In this document: piece after piece, positions 35,509-44,022 of the stretch
Layout of the letters: each line of letters begins with the position of its first letter
Numbering within the stretch: the first letter of the stretch is position 1
From: DASSUW01 sp963803335
GTDB taxonomy: Bacteria > Actinomycetota > Thermoleophilia > Solirubrobacterales > Solirubrobacteraceae
Assembly: GCA_963803335.1 (NCBI GenBank)
Contig: CAWDME010000010.1
Location: 1 to 64,000, forward strand
Reading direction: 5' to 3'
DNA: 64,000 nt
Notes under the pieces: model-generated
Databases searched by the model: none
Told to the model about the DNA's origin: nothing
What the model saw: the letters and a program-made list of their open reading frames with translations, nothing else
Translations under genes and position numbers: made by a program

Positions 35509-36267
35509 GTGCCGGGAACCGTCGTGTTCATCCCCGCCTGGAACGAGGAACGCTCGCTGCCCGCGGTACTCGCCGACGCGCACGGGGCGATCCCCGAAGC
35601 CGATCTGCTCGTCATCAACGACGGCTCGACCGACGCGACGGCGACCGTTGCCCGCGACGGCGGCGCCGACGTCGTGACCTTCGAGGCCAACCGCGGGCTG
35701 CGCGAGGGGATCGCCGAGGGCTACCGCCAGGCGCTCGTGCGCGGCTACGACTACTGCGGCCGGCTCGATGCCGACGGCCAGCACCCGGCGGAGGAGCTCA
35801 AGCGGATGCTCGAGCTGGTGCGGTCGGGCGAGTGCGACGTCGCGGTCGGGTCGCGCTTCCTGCCCGGCTCGGGCAAGGACGGCGAGAAGTACAAGCCGCC
35901 GCCCGAGCGCGTCTTCGGCACGTCGCTGCTGCGGCTGCTGATGCGGCTGCGGCTCGGGCAGCCGATCTCCGACGGCACGAGCGGGCTGTACGCGGTCAAC
36001 CGCGACGCGCTGGCGCTGCTCGCTGATCCCTACGTGTGCGAGGCGCCCGAGGTGGAGGCGCTGGTGCGCATCACCGACGCGAAGCTGCGGCTGATCGAGG
36101 TGCCCGTGCACATGCGCCAGCGCGAGCACGGCGAGTCCTCGTTCCACGGCCGCCGCGCGGTCGAGCTCGTCGTCACGATCGGGCTCACCCTGTTCGCCGA
36201 GGAGCTGCTCAGGCGCCGCTATTTCCGGCGCGAGAAGAAGCGGAAGCTGCTGCCGTCGCGAAGCTGA
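35509..36267 (+). CDS. GT2 family glycosyltransferase (dolichol-phosphate-mannose-synthase-like)
   Basis: A 252-residue inverting GT-A transferase. Motifs are VVFIPAWNEERSLPAVL, LLVINDGSTDAT (near residue 35), the DXD-like RLDADGQH (near 85) and the acceptor loop PISDGTSGLYAVNRDAL. The C-terminal part has one membrane-associated helix and a basic tail (RREKKRKLLPS). It probably moves a sugar from a nucleotide donor to a lipid carrier or glycan. GTG start at 35509, divergent from the GT1 gene. Confidence 0.9.
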   Translation: MPGTVVFIPAWNEERSLPAVLADAHGAIPEADLLVINDGSTDATATVARDGGADVVTFEANRGLREGIAEGYRQALVRGYDYCGRLDADGQHPAEELKRMLELVRSGECDVAVGSRFLPGSGKDGEKYKPPPERVFGTSLLRLLMRLRLGQPISDGTSGLYAVNRDALALLADPYVCEAPEVEALVRITDAKLRLIEVPVHMRQREHGESSFHGRRAVELVVTIGLTLFAEELLRRRYFRREKKRKLLPSRS

Positions 36268-36673
36268 TCGCGACGAGCGCGAGCGTTCCCGCGATCTGCA
36301 CGCGCCGCCCGAACTGGCGGGCAGGCGCGAACGGCCACAGCACGGGCGTCGGCGCGGATCGGTCACCCGCGTCATGCAGCAGATGCGATGCCAGCGCGCC
36401 GAACACCGCCCAGCCGTGCACCGGTCCCGCGGCGCGCGCCGCCACCGTGCCGGCCGCCAGCGCCGTCACCAGGCTGTGGGTGCGCGGCCGCGTCGGCAGC
36501 GCCGTCGTGTCACGGACCCGCACCGACCGCGCGGCCACCGCGTGGTCGACGTCGATCACCAGCGCCGCCGCCACCGCACTCGTGATCACGCTCCGCCCGG
36601 CCGGCCGCGCCAGCGGCGCGGCAACCGCCGCCGCGATCAGGGCGTGCTGCAGCGGGTCCGTGTAGACCTGGAT
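36209..36673 (-). CDS. YdjM-like membrane-bound metal-dependent hydrolase
   Basis: About 155 residues resembling YdjM-type inner-membrane metal-dependent hydrolases: DPLQHALIAAAVAAPL, LVIDVDHAVAARSV (Asp/His motif), PTRPRTHSLVTAL (RxxTHS motif) and GALASHLLHDAG. Short membrane helices alternate with His/Asp motifs. No ATG, GTG or TTG stands where the domain begins. The nearest conventional in-frame start is GTG 36793, inside an intergenic repeat-like element, so the start is uncertain. The 3' end overlaps the convergent GT2 gene by 59 bp. Confidence 0.7.
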   Translation of the reverse strand: MQVYTDPLQHALIAAAVAAPLARPAGRSVITSAVAAALVIDVDHAVAARSVRVRDTTALPTRPRTHSLVTALAAGTVAARAAGPVHGWAVFGALASHLLHDAGDRSAPTPVLWPFAPARQFGRRVQIAGTLALVAISFATAAASASSRAGNSGA

Positions 36674-36748
36674 CTTGCTCGCTGCTGATCGTTTCCGCGC
36701 GATGGGACAGTTTCGCTCAATCGGGCCGCGCGATGGCGCCTTCGCACT

Positions 36749-36926
36749 GCGGCATTGAGGGAGGCGTGTCGAGCGGCCTCGGACGGTCCGCACCTGGGTC
36801 GTATGCAGTTGATCCTCCATAGGGGGCGTAACTGCACGCGCGTGGTCGCTTTCCGGCGCATATGGGGGCAAATCGACCACGGACCGCCCGCGCGACCCGA
36901 ATCCGCGCTGCCCTACCTAGCGCCGT
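36749..36926 (+). other. Intergenic structured element, copy 1
   Basis: A non-coding stretch sharing ordered blocks with 56106-56242: GCATTGAGGGAGGC near the 5' end, GGTCGCTTT and AAATCGACCACGGACCGC in the middle and CCCTACCTAGC at the 3' end. An 8-bp stem CGTGGTCG/CGACCACG (36841-36848 with 36874-36881) encloses a small hairpin. A further hairpin (GCAGTT/AACTGC, 36805-36834) is absent from the other copy. It may be an RNA gene, leader or small repeat. The rest of the gap up to 37000 shows nothing. Confidence 0.4.
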
Positions 36927-37000
36927 GCATGCCACGGGCCGCTCTGACGCCGCGGGTCACCGCAATGGCCGGACGCTCACTACCCACAGGCCCCACGGCG

Positions 37001-37438
37001 CTATTCGACTGTGATCGCCAGCGCCGCGCCGTCGGCGACGCTGCGCTGGCCGCGGAGACGGCGCCCGAGCCGGTAGATCAGCATGACGATGCGGTACGAG
37101 AGCTTGTAGCGCTCGATCAGGAGCGTCTGGACGCGCTCAAGCTCCGGCGTGGCGGTCAGTACCTCCGCGCGCGCCGGGACTGGCTCGCTGCGCAGCTTGC
37201 CGTCCGCACGGCACGGCGCGATCAGGACACGCGGGTTACGGCGTATGCGCCTGATCTTCGCCGAGTGCAGGTCGGTCAGCGCGAACAGTCGCCTGCCATC
37301 GGACACGAACCACACCGGCGTCGCGACGCCGGCGCCGTCTCGCTTGAAGCTCGTCACACTGAGGTAACGGCCGGGGAAGAGCGCCTCCAAGTCGGCGGCG
37401 GGCGGCTGAACCGAGCGCTCGATCGTCTGGGTCGCCAT
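37001..37438 (-). CDS. PPOX-class F420-dependent flavin/deazaflavin oxidoreductase
   Basis: A 145-residue split-barrel protein of the pyridoxamine-phosphate-oxidase-like superfamily. FPGRYLSVTSFKRDGAGVATPVWFVSDGRRLFALTD is the usual N-terminal half, followed by AKIRRIRRNPRVLIAPCRADGKLRSEPVPARAEVL. In actinobacteria this subgroup typically uses F420. The substrate is not known. The C-terminal helix is basic (KLSYRIVMLIYRLGRRLRG) and may touch the membrane. Eleven bases separate it from the upstream membrane protein gene, so the two are probably an operon. Confidence 0.85.
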   Translation of the reverse strand: MATQTIERSVQPPAADLEALFPGRYLSVTSFKRDGAGVATPVWFVSDGRRLFALTDLHSAKIRRIRRNPRVLIAPCRADGKLRSEPVPARAEVLTATPELERVQTLLIERYKLSYRIVMLIYRLGRRLRGQRSVADGAALAITVE

Positions 37439-37449
37439 GACATCTCCTC

Positions 37450-38181
37450 TCAGTGCGGCGGCAGGAATAAGTCGGTGTCGTAGTTGTGCACGACTGCGCC
37501 GATGTGCACGCCGACGTGTGCGATCGGCGCGCCGACCGGATTCAACGTCGCAAGCGTGGGCACACTCCAGACCAGGTCGCCGGTGACCGGCTTGCGCAGC
37601 TTGGCGCCGCGGAAGTCGCTGTAGCCCGCGTGGTAGACGGCCGTCATCGCGAGCGACGCGACCATCGCAACGGCCCCAACGGCGATGAGCCCGCCAACGC
37701 GCCTACGCAGCCGACTGCGCTCAAACGCAGCGAACACCAGCAAGATCGGGAACGCCGACAGCAACAACCCGTCGGCGGCCCCGTAGACGATCCCGCGCCA
37801 CACAAGCGCGCCGATGAACTCGATCCCCCCGGGGTGCCCCGATCCGTCCTCGGCATTTACAGCGATGACGGCGCCGATGCCGGCGAACACAACGCCGAGG
37901 CCCACGGCCAGTCGCCAGCGGCGGGTCAACATCTCGCGCAGCGACTGGCCGGTGTCGAACGCCCAGCCGACGAACAGCCCGATGACAGCTCCGACGTAGG
38001 CGACGAGGTAGATGTCGCGCTGGAGCCCGAACTGGTCGGCGGTCACGAACGGCACGAGGAACGCGACGGCCATCCCGCCCAGCAGCCATGCCAGGTGCCG
38101 GCGCGCGCTGACGGGATGCAGCGAGGGCGTTGTTGCGGCCGTGACGCCAGTTTCACGCGCCGGTGCTGCGGTGGAAGCCAT
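37450..38181 (-). CDS. Multi-pass membrane protein of unknown function
   Basis: A 243-residue protein with about six helices (HLAWLLGGMAVAFLVPFV, IYLVAYVGAVIGLFVGWAF, AVGLGVVFAGIGAVIAV, and further ones to about residue 190) and a C-terminal extracytoplasmic domain containing YHAGYSDFRGAKLRKPVTGDLVWSVPTL and HVGVHIGAVVH. No family is recognised with confidence. ATG 38181 is used (GTG 38190 is also in frame). Followed at 11 bp by the PPOX gene. Confidence 0.72.
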   Translation of the reverse strand: MASTAAPARETGVTAATTPSLHPVSARRHLAWLLGGMAVAFLVPFVTADQFGLQRDIYLVAYVGAVIGLFVGWAFDTGQSLREMLTRRWRLAVGLGVVFAGIGAVIAVNAEDGSGHPGGIEFIGALVWRGIVYGAADGLLLSAFPILLVFAAFERSRLRRRVGGLIAVGAVAMVASLAMTAVYHAGYSDFRGAKLRKPVTGDLVWSVPTLATLNPVGAPIAHVGVHIGAVVHNYDTDLFLPPH

Positions 38182-38336
38182 GATCGCCACCAGTCTCGAC
38201 GCTATTCGACACGCTCGACGCTAGTCGAGCCACGAGCAAGCGACATCGGGACCGCGCCACAGCAGCACTCGGTAGTCGTCCGCACGCAGTCGCAGTTGAC
38301 CGACGGCACGGATGCCAGAACAGGCCTAGATCTCCA

Positions 38337-38408
38337 TGGAGGCGGGGGGAATCGAACCCCCACTTCAGCCTTGCAAAGGCCGCGTGCTCCCGTTACCACT
38401 ACGCCCCC
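38337..38408 (-). tRNA. tRNA-Ala (anticodon TGC)
   Basis: The 72-nt cloverleaf has acceptor GGGGGCG/CGCCTCC with the alanine-specific G3:U70 pair. The D arm is compact (GTGGTAACGGGAGCAC). The anticodon arm CGGCC-TTTGCAA-GGCTG gives TGC, and the T arm is GGGGG-TTCGATT-CCCCC. The discriminator is A and CCA is not encoded. Confidence 0.93.
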
Positions 38409-38488
38409 GGACGGGGACGGGATATTACGAGGAGGAGCCGCCGCCGCTCCGAGGGGCGGTGGAGCGACGGCGGTGGGCGAGGACGTCT

Positions 38489-38929
38489 TTACGCGTGCTT
38501 GTGGAGCTGCCCGCGGATCGCGCCGCCCGGGAAGTCCATCGTGTGGACGTTCACGTAGTAGCGGCTCGGATGCTTGAGGAGCTTGCTGATCAGCGACTTC
38601 TTGACGTTCTTCACACAGCCCTCGAACTTGGACCCCGACTTCGGGCTCGTGAAGAGCGGGACGACGATCTGGCCCGCGGGAACGCTCTTGCTGCCCGCGT
38701 GGATGTGGGCCATCATCACGTCGCTGATGTTCTTGACGCGGATCTCGTAGCAGACCCGCTTCTTGGCCCGGTTGAGCGTCAGCTCGGCCTTGCCCGAGCC
38801 GTCAGGATCGGCAGCGGGCATCTCGTTCTTGCCGGACAGGCTGGCATCGAGCTTCTTGACCTTCGCCGAGACAGGCGCGGCGACGACCAGTGCCGCCGCG
38901 AGGACCACTAAGACAAGCGTGAATCGCAT
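38489..38929 (-). CDS. Secreted CHRD-domain protein
   Basis: A 146-residue exported protein. A signal peptide (MRFTLVLVVLAAALVVAAPVSA) precedes a CHRD domain: ASLSGKNEMPAADPDGSGKA, then VMMAHIHAGSKSVPAGQIVVPLF and YYVNVHTMDFPGGAIRGQL. CHRD domains occur in chordin and in many bacterial surface proteins; the function here is unknown. A strong AGGAGGGG ribosome site sits before the ATG at 38929. Confidence 0.88.
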   Translation of the reverse strand: MRFTLVLVVLAAALVVAAPVSAKVKKLDASLSGKNEMPAADPDGSGKAELTLNRAKKRVCYEIRVKNISDVMMAHIHAGSKSVPAGQIVVPLFTSPKSGSKFEGCVKNVKKSLISKLLKHPSRYYVNVHTMDFPGGAIRGQLHKHA

Positions 38930-38955
38930 TGAACCCCTCCTCTTGAGTGAGAGGG

Positions 38956-39864
38956 TTAACGCGCGGGCGAAGGCTGCGGTTCGATCCGCGCGGCAACGGC
39001 CTCCGCGGTGGCCGCGTGGATGTCGACGGTGTCATTGACGTCCTCGGCATAGCCGCCGGCGAGCACCACGCAGACGGCGACGCCGGTGGCGCGCAGGCGG
39101 TCGAGCACCAGCTCGTCGCGCGCCCGCAGCCCGGCCTTGGTCACGGCGAGCTTGCCGAGCCGGTCGCCCTCCCACGGGTCCGCGCCCGCCAGGTAGAAGG
39201 CAAACTCGGCCTCGGCGCGCGGGATCGCGAAGTCGAGCGCCTCGCTGCACGCCTGCAGGTAGCGGTCGTCACCCGTCCCGCTGGCGATGTCGACGTCGAG
39301 GTCGGACGGGATGCGCTGGAACGGGTAGTTGCGCGCGCCGTGCAGCGACAGGGTGAAGCAGTCCGGATCGGGCCCGAGCAGGTCGGCGGTGCCGTCGCCC
39401 TGGTGCACGTCGCAGTCGACGATCAGCGCACGCGTGACGTGCCCGTCGGCGCGCAGGCGCGACAGCGCGACCGCCACGTCGTTGAACACGCAGTAGCCGC
39501 GGGCGAATGACCGGCCGGCGTGGTGCGTCCCGCCCCCGAGGTTCATACCGAGGCCGATGCCCAGGGCGGACCGCGCCGCCGCGACCGTGCCCGCCACCGA
39601 GCGCCGGCTGCGCTCGACCAGCGCGGGCGACCACGGCAGGCCGAGCCCGCGCATCTCGCGCACGCTGAGGTTGCCGCTGCGGATGCGAGCCACCAGTTCC
39701 GGGTCGTGCACGACCTCGAGCCACTCCCACGGGACCGACTCGGCCTCGTGCACGTCGTGCCCCGCCGCCACCATGCGCTCGCGCAGCAGGCCGTACTTCT
39801 CGATCGGGAAGTTGTGGGTCTCCGGGAGCGGGAAGCGCCAGCGGTCGTGGGTCCACACCTGCAC
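38956..39864 (-). CDS. Histone-deacetylase-family (acetoin-utilisation/APAH-like) hydrolase
   Basis: A 302-residue arginase/deacetylase-fold amidohydrolase. The active site shows GGGTHHA (His pair, near residue 110), DCDVHQGDGTA (zinc-binding Asp and His, near 150), SLHGARNYPF and LAGADPWEGDRLG (third zinc Asp), plus a final VLAGGYAED. Bacterial members deacetylate polyamines, acetoin-pathway or protein substrates, and the specific one is not evident. GTG start. It diverges from the phosphodiesterase-like gene across only 29 bp. Confidence 0.9.
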   Translation of the reverse strand: MQVWTHDRWRFPLPETHNFPIEKYGLLRERMVAAGHDVHEAESVPWEWLEVVHDPELVARIRSGNLSVREMRGLGLPWSPALVERSRRSVAGTVAAARSALGIGLGMNLGGGTHHAGRSFARGYCVFNDVAVALSRLRADGHVTRALIVDCDVHQGDGTADLLGPDPDCFTLSLHGARNYPFQRIPSDLDVDIASGTGDDRYLQACSEALDFAIPRAEAEFAFYLAGADPWEGDRLGKLAVTKAGLRARDELVLDRLRATGVAVCVVLAGGYAEDVNDTVDIHAATAEAVAARIEPQPSPAR

Positions 39865-39893
39865 GGCGATCAGACGCTAGCGTGGCCGCCGTC

Positions 39894-40958
39894 ATGCGGT
39901 CGTTCGCCGATGTCCCCGCGCTGGTCGAGCGGCTGCTCACGACCGGCGAGCGCGCTCGCGTCGGCGTCGTGCTGCTCGACGCGTTCGGGCGCCGGTTCCG
40001 CGAGCGCCACGCCGCGCACCCGTTCCTACGGCGGCTGGCGGTCACCGAGATCGCCACGCAGTTCCCGTCGACCACGACCGCGCACGTGACGACGATGCAC
40101 ACCGGCCGCCCGGTCGGCGAGCACGGGCTGTACGAGTGGAACGTCTACGAGCCGTCGCTCGACGCGGTCGTGATCCCGCTCCTGCACCGCCGGTCGGGCG
40201 GCGAGGCGCTGGGGGCCGACCCGCACGCGTTCAGCGCCGGGGACACGCTCTACCAGCGACTCCCGGTGCCGTCGACGGTCCTGCAGCCGGCCGCGTTCTC
40301 GCCCTCCACGTACGACGGCGTGTTCGCCGCCGGCGCGCGCCTGCAGCCGTACGACACGTTCGCCGAGGGCGTCGCCGGGTTCTTCGACGCACTCGCCGCG
40401 GGCGGCTACGCGTACCTGTACTGGGATCAGATCGACTACATGGGCCACGTGCACGGCCCCGCCTCGGCCGAGTTCGACGCGGCGGCGACCGCGGCGCTCG
40501 ACGCACTCGAAGCCGGTCTGCGCGCGATCCCGGGAGCGCTGCTGCTCGTCACCGCCGACCACGGGCAGGTGGCGGTGGACCCGGACCGCGTCGACTACCT
40601 CGACGAACTGTGGCCGGAGCTGGGAGGCCTACTCGCCCACCGGCCCGCCGGATCGGGCCGCGACGTGTTCCTGCACACGGTGCCGGGCGCTGCGCGCGAC
40701 GTGGCAGAAGGTCTGGCCGCGCGGCTCGACGCGGACGTCCGGCTGGTCGGCGACATGGTCGCCGACGGCCTGTTCGGCACTGTCGGGCCGGCGCTGCGGG
40801 CGCGACTCGCCGACGTCTGCGTCCTTCCGCGCGCGCCGCGCACGGCCTGGCTGCGCTCCGCGGCTGACCGCACGCAGGCGTTCCGCGGGCACCACGGCGG
40901 GCTGGATCCCGACGAGGTCGAGACCTGGGTCGGCGCGCTCGAGCTGGGCTACTCGTAG
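39894..40958 (+). CDS. Nucleotide pyrophosphatase/phosphodiesterase-like (alkaline phosphatase superfamily)
   Basis: A 354-residue metalloenzyme of the type I phosphodiesterase/nucleotide pyrophosphatase group. Metal and nucleophile residues are seen in VVLLDAFG (Asp), FPSTTTAHVTTMHTG (Thr nucleophile region), YWDQIDYMGHVHGP (Asp/His), VTADHGQ (Asp-His) and the C-terminal GHHGGLD (His). No signal peptide is apparent, so a cytoplasmic location is likely. ATG 39894 is taken; GTG 39882 is alternative. It ends 10 bases inside a convergent gene. Confidence 0.87.
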   Translation: MRSFADVPALVERLLTTGERARVGVVLLDAFGRRFRERHAAHPFLRRLAVTEIATQFPSTTTAHVTTMHTGRPVGEHGLYEWNVYEPSLDAVVIPLLHRRSGGEALGADPHAFSAGDTLYQRLPVPSTVLQPAAFSPSTYDGVFAAGARLQPYDTFAEGVAGFFDALAAGGYAYLYWDQIDYMGHVHGPASAEFDAAATAALDALEAGLRAIPGALLLVTADHGQVAVDPDRVDYLDELWPELGGLLAHRPAGSGRDVFLHTVPGAARDVAEGLAARLDADVRLVGDMVADGLFGTVGPALRARLADVCVLPRAPRTAWLRSAADRTQAFRGHHGGLDPDEVETWVGALELGYS

Positions 40959-41881
40959 ACGACGAGCACCGGCCGCGGCCGGAGGCGCATGACCTGCGCC
41001 GGCCGCATCATGTCGGTGTCCTCCTCGTAGAAGAGCTTGAAGCCGTGGTAGGCGTCGGGCGCCTGCGAGGTGAAGTCCTTGTACTTGGCCTTCTTGACCG
41101 CCTGGTTGCCGAAGCCGTCGACGTTGAGCACCATCGCCAAGCCCTCGCGCTCCTTCAGCGCAGACTCGTCGACCATGTCGTCGGTGAACTGGTGGACGAC
41201 GAATAGCTTCTCGGGGAGCTTGTAGCGCGCCACGAGCTGCGAGAGCCAGGCCGACGTGGCGTTGACCTCGCGCGCGTCGACGTGGCCGATGATCTGGCCC
41301 GGGACCTCCCCGTCGCGCACGCGCCACTCTGGGTCGAGCGCGAGGCTCACGTCCGGCTCCTTGAGCCACTTCTCCAGCCGGGTGGTCTCCGTGAAGAAGT
41401 CCGAGCGGCCGGGCTGGATGTCGAGCAGCAGCAGCGCCTTGGCGCGGCGCGCGGCGCGCAGGTAGCGGCGGATCACGGCGTCGGTCTGGCGCGCGCGATA
41501 CGTGCCGTCCTCGCCCGGGTCGGCGTTGGCGATCACCGTGATCAGCTCGAGCGCGGGCAGCACCGGGCGCGTGTCGCGGTCATACGGCTTCGCCTGCCGC
41601 GCCAGCCGCCGTGCCGCGCCGTCCGGCGAGCCGATGCCGAGCGCGCCCAGCTCGCGGCTCTGCGGCGCGCCGTAGTAGGCGACGACGCGGAACTCCGGCA
41701 GGATGCTGCGGCCGCCGCGCGGCAGCTCGCTCTGCTTTGCCGCCACGCTCTTGGACGCCGTCTGCGGCGCGCTGTCCTTACCGCCGCTGCCGATCAGCAC
41801 CAACGTCAGCACGACCACGCCCAGCACGCCGGCGCACAGGGTCAGCCGACGGCGGAGGTAGGTGTTCGGGGGCTGGCGCAC
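40949..41881 (-). CDS. Membrane-anchored extracytoplasmic protein of unknown function
   Basis: A 310-residue protein with a signal-anchor helix (LTLCAGVLGVVVLTLVLIGSG, about residues 13-33), a Ser/Lys-rich linker and a globular domain from about residue 60. That domain starts EFRVVAYYGAPQSRELGALGIGSPDGAARRL and includes LITVIANADPGEDGTYRAR and LLLLDIQPGRSDFFTET. The spacing of Asp/Glu residues at strand ends suggests a TIM-barrel glycosidase-like fold (inference). I recall similar unnamed lipoproteins and anchored proteins in mycobacteria. It converges with the phosphodiesterase gene and is divergent from the M20 hydrolase gene. Confidence 0.75.
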   Translation of the reverse strand: MRQPPNTYLRRRLTLCAGVLGVVVLTLVLIGSGGKDSAPQTASKSVAAKQSELPRGGRSILPEFRVVAYYGAPQSRELGALGIGSPDGAARRLARQAKPYDRDTRPVLPALELITVIANADPGEDGTYRARQTDAVIRRYLRAARRAKALLLLDIQPGRSDFFTETTRLEKWLKEPDVSLALDPEWRVRDGEVPGQIIGHVDAREVNATSAWLSQLVARYKLPEKLFVVHQFTDDMVDESALKEREGLAMVLNVDGFGNQAVKKAKYKDFTSQAPDAYHGFKLFYEEDTDMMRPAQVMRLRPRPVLVVYE

Positions 41882-41924
41882 TCGGGTCGCGTACCCGTCG
41901 GTCAGCGGGGGCAGGCATTATGTC

Positions 41925-43070
41925 GTGCCGGTGGCTCTGCGGCGTGACGCACTGGAAAGCTTCGCACTGAATCTCGTCCGGACGCCGAGTCCGTCGGGCG
42001 CCGAGGGCGCGGTGGCGGAGCTCGTCGAGGCCGAACTGCGGCGGCTCGGTTACGACGTCGACGTCGATCCGCTCGGCAACGTGATCGGCACGCTCGACGC
42101 CGGTCCCGGCCCCTGCGTGCTGTTCGACGCGCACATGGACACGGTCGGCGTCACCGATCCGGCGGCCTGGTCGTTCGACCCGGCCGGCGAGCTGCGCGAC
42201 GGCCGCCTCTACGGCCGCGGGGCGATGGACATGAAAGGCCCGCTCGCCGCGGTCATCCACGGCGCCGCCGCGGCGGAGCTGGCCGGCGGCCGCGTCGTCG
42301 TGTCGGCCTCGATCGCCGAGGAGATGATCGAGGGCTTCGCCACCGTCGAGGTCGCCCGCCGCGTACGGCCCGACGTGGCGGTGATCTGCGAGGCCACGCG
42401 CCGGCGCGTGGCCGTCGGCCAGCGCGGCCGCGCCGAGCTGATCGTCGAGGTCCAGGGTCGCCCCACGCACTCCTCGCGGCCCGACCTCGGGGTCAACGCG
42501 GTCGAGGCGATGGCCGACGTGCTGCGCGCGGCACGGGCGATCGCGCTGCCCACCCACCCCGCGCTCGGGGCCGCGATCCTCGTGCCGACCGACATTGCCA
42601 GCCGCCCGTTCCCGGCGCTGTCCGTGGTCCCCGACCAGTGCACGGTCACATTCGACCGCCGCACGCTGCCGGGCGAGCGCGAGGAGGACGTGGTCGCGCA
42701 GCTGCGCGCGGCCGCCGAGGGCGCCGTCGCCCCTCACGGCGCCACGGTGAGCGTGACGATCGGGCTCGACCGCTTCGACTCGTACACGGGCGCGCCGGTC
42801 GCGGCGCCGAACTTCGCGCCCGCCTGGTTCGTCGGTCCCGACGCGCCGCCGGCGAGCATCGCGCTCGCCGCGCTCGGCGCCGAGCCGACGCACTGGGCGT
42901 TCTGCACGAACGGGAGCGGGACGGCCGCGCTCGGGATCCCCACGATCGGCTACGGGCCGGGTGACGAAACGCTCGCCCACCGCGTCGACGAGTACCTGGA
43001 GCGCGACGAACTCGAGGCCGGCGCGCGCGATTACGCGAAGCTGGCCGCGGCGCTCACCGCCGGTGCCTGA
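41925..43070 (+). CDS. M20-family metallohydrolase, YgeY-like
   Basis: A 381-residue di-zinc amidohydrolase of the M20/ArgE/DapE family. Metal ligands and catalytic residues lie in CVLFDAHMDTVGV (His, Asp), LYGRGAMDMKGPLAA (Asp), SIAEEMIEGF (Glu pair) and the late GYGPGDETLAHRVDEY (His). The fold includes the lid/dimer domain PTHSSRPDLGVNAVEA. The motif set resembles YgeY-type hydrolases more than DapE, and a diaminopropionate ammonia-lyase-like gene follows with an 8-base overlap, repeating the E. coli ygeX-ygeY pairing. GTG 41925 is selected; the frame is open further upstream but there overlaps the divergent gene. Confidence 0.87.
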   Translation: MPVALRRDALESFALNLVRTPSPSGAEGAVAELVEAELRRLGYDVDVDPLGNVIGTLDAGPGPCVLFDAHMDTVGVTDPAAWSFDPAGELRDGRLYGRGAMDMKGPLAAVIHGAAAAELAGGRVVVSASIAEEMIEGFATVEVARRVRPDVAVICEATRRRVAVGQRGRAELIVEVQGRPTHSSRPDLGVNAVEAMADVLRAARAIALPTHPALGAAILVPTDIASRPFPALSVVPDQCTVTFDRRTLPGEREEDVVAQLRAAAEGAVAPHGATVSVTIGLDRFDSYTGAPVAAPNFAPAWFVGPDAPPASIALAALGAEPTHWAFCTNGSGTAALGIPTIGYGPGDETLAHRVDEYLERDELEAGARDYAKLAAALTAGA

Positions 43071-44022
43071 GCGGCTCGTCGCCAACCCGCTGGCCGCGCC
43101 GCTGCCGCGCGATCTGGCCGCGCCGGGCCTGGAGTTTCACCGCTCGCTGCCCGGCTACGCGCCGACGCCGCTCGTGCAGGCGCCGGCATGTGCGCGCGCG
43201 CTCGGGGTCGAGCGCGTGCTGGTCAAGGACGAGTCGAGCCGGCTCGGGCTCCCGTCGTTCAAGATCCTCGGCGCCTCGTGGGCAGCGCAGCGGGCGCTCG
43301 CGTCCCAGCACACGCTGACCTGCGCGACCGACGGCAATCACGGCCGCGCCGTAGCGCGGGTGGCGCGCTGGCTCGGCCTGGGCGCGATCGTCTTCGTGCC
43401 GGCCGACATGGCTCCCGCGCGGCGCGCGGCCATCGCCGACGAGGGCGCCGAGGTGCGCGTCGTCGACGGCACCTACGACGAGGCGGTCGAGCGCGCCGCG
43501 GCGCTCGCCGGGCCGGACGTGCTCGTCGTCCAGGACACCGGCGACGGCGACGTGCCGGCCTGGGTGATCGACGGCTACGGCACAATCGGCGCCGAGATCG
43601 ACGCCGAGCCGGAGCTCGTGGCCGTGCAGATCGGCGTCGGCTCGTTCGCGACCGCGATGGTGCGCCGCTTCGCCGGCGCCCGCATCGTCGGCGTCGAGCC
43701 GGCGGCTGCCGCCTGCGCGCTCGCCTCGGCCGATGCGAGCGCGCCGACCGAGGTGCCCGGCCCACACATCTCGGTGATGGCGGGCCTGAACTGCGGGCGC
43801 GTGGCGCCGGCGGCGTGGCCGACGATCAGCCGCGGCATCGAGGCGTTCGCGGCGATCAAAGACCACTGGGCGCGCACGGCCGTGCACCTGCTCGCCGCCG
43901 ATGGCGTCACGGCCGGCGAGAGCGGCGCCGCCGGGCTCGCCGGCCTGCTCGCGTTCCGCGCCGAACTGGACCTGCCGCCCTCGGTGCTGGTGATCAACAC
44001 CGAGGGCTCCACGGGCGGCTAG
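43063..44022 (+). CDS. Diaminopropionate ammonia-lyase-like PLP enzyme
   Basis: A 319-residue fold-type II PLP enzyme. Family signs are LEFHRSLPGYAPTPLVQAP, the PLP-lysine region LVKDESSRLGLPSFKILGASWA (Lys near residue 63), ATDGNHGRAVARVARW and a C-terminal VLVINTEGSTGG phosphate-side loop. Diaminopropionate ammonia-lyase converts 2,3-diaminopropionate to pyruvate and ammonia. At 319 residues this is shorter than the roughly 400-residue E. coli enzyme, so a related amino-acid lyase cannot be excluded. GTG start inside the M20 gene. Convergent with the zinc peptidase gene (4-base overlap). Confidence 0.83.
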   Translation: MPERLVANPLAAPLPRDLAAPGLEFHRSLPGYAPTPLVQAPACARALGVERVLVKDESSRLGLPSFKILGASWAAQRALASQHTLTCATDGNHGRAVARVARWLGLGAIVFVPADMAPARRAAIADEGAEVRVVDGTYDEAVERAAALAGPDVLVVQDTGDGDVPAWVIDGYGTIGAEIDAEPELVAVQIGVGSFATAMVRRFAGARIVGVEPAAAACALASADASAPTEVPGPHISVMAGLNCGRVAPAAWPTISRGIEAFAAIKDHWARTAVHLLAADGVTAGESGAAGLAGLLAFRAELDLPPSVLVINTEGSTGG

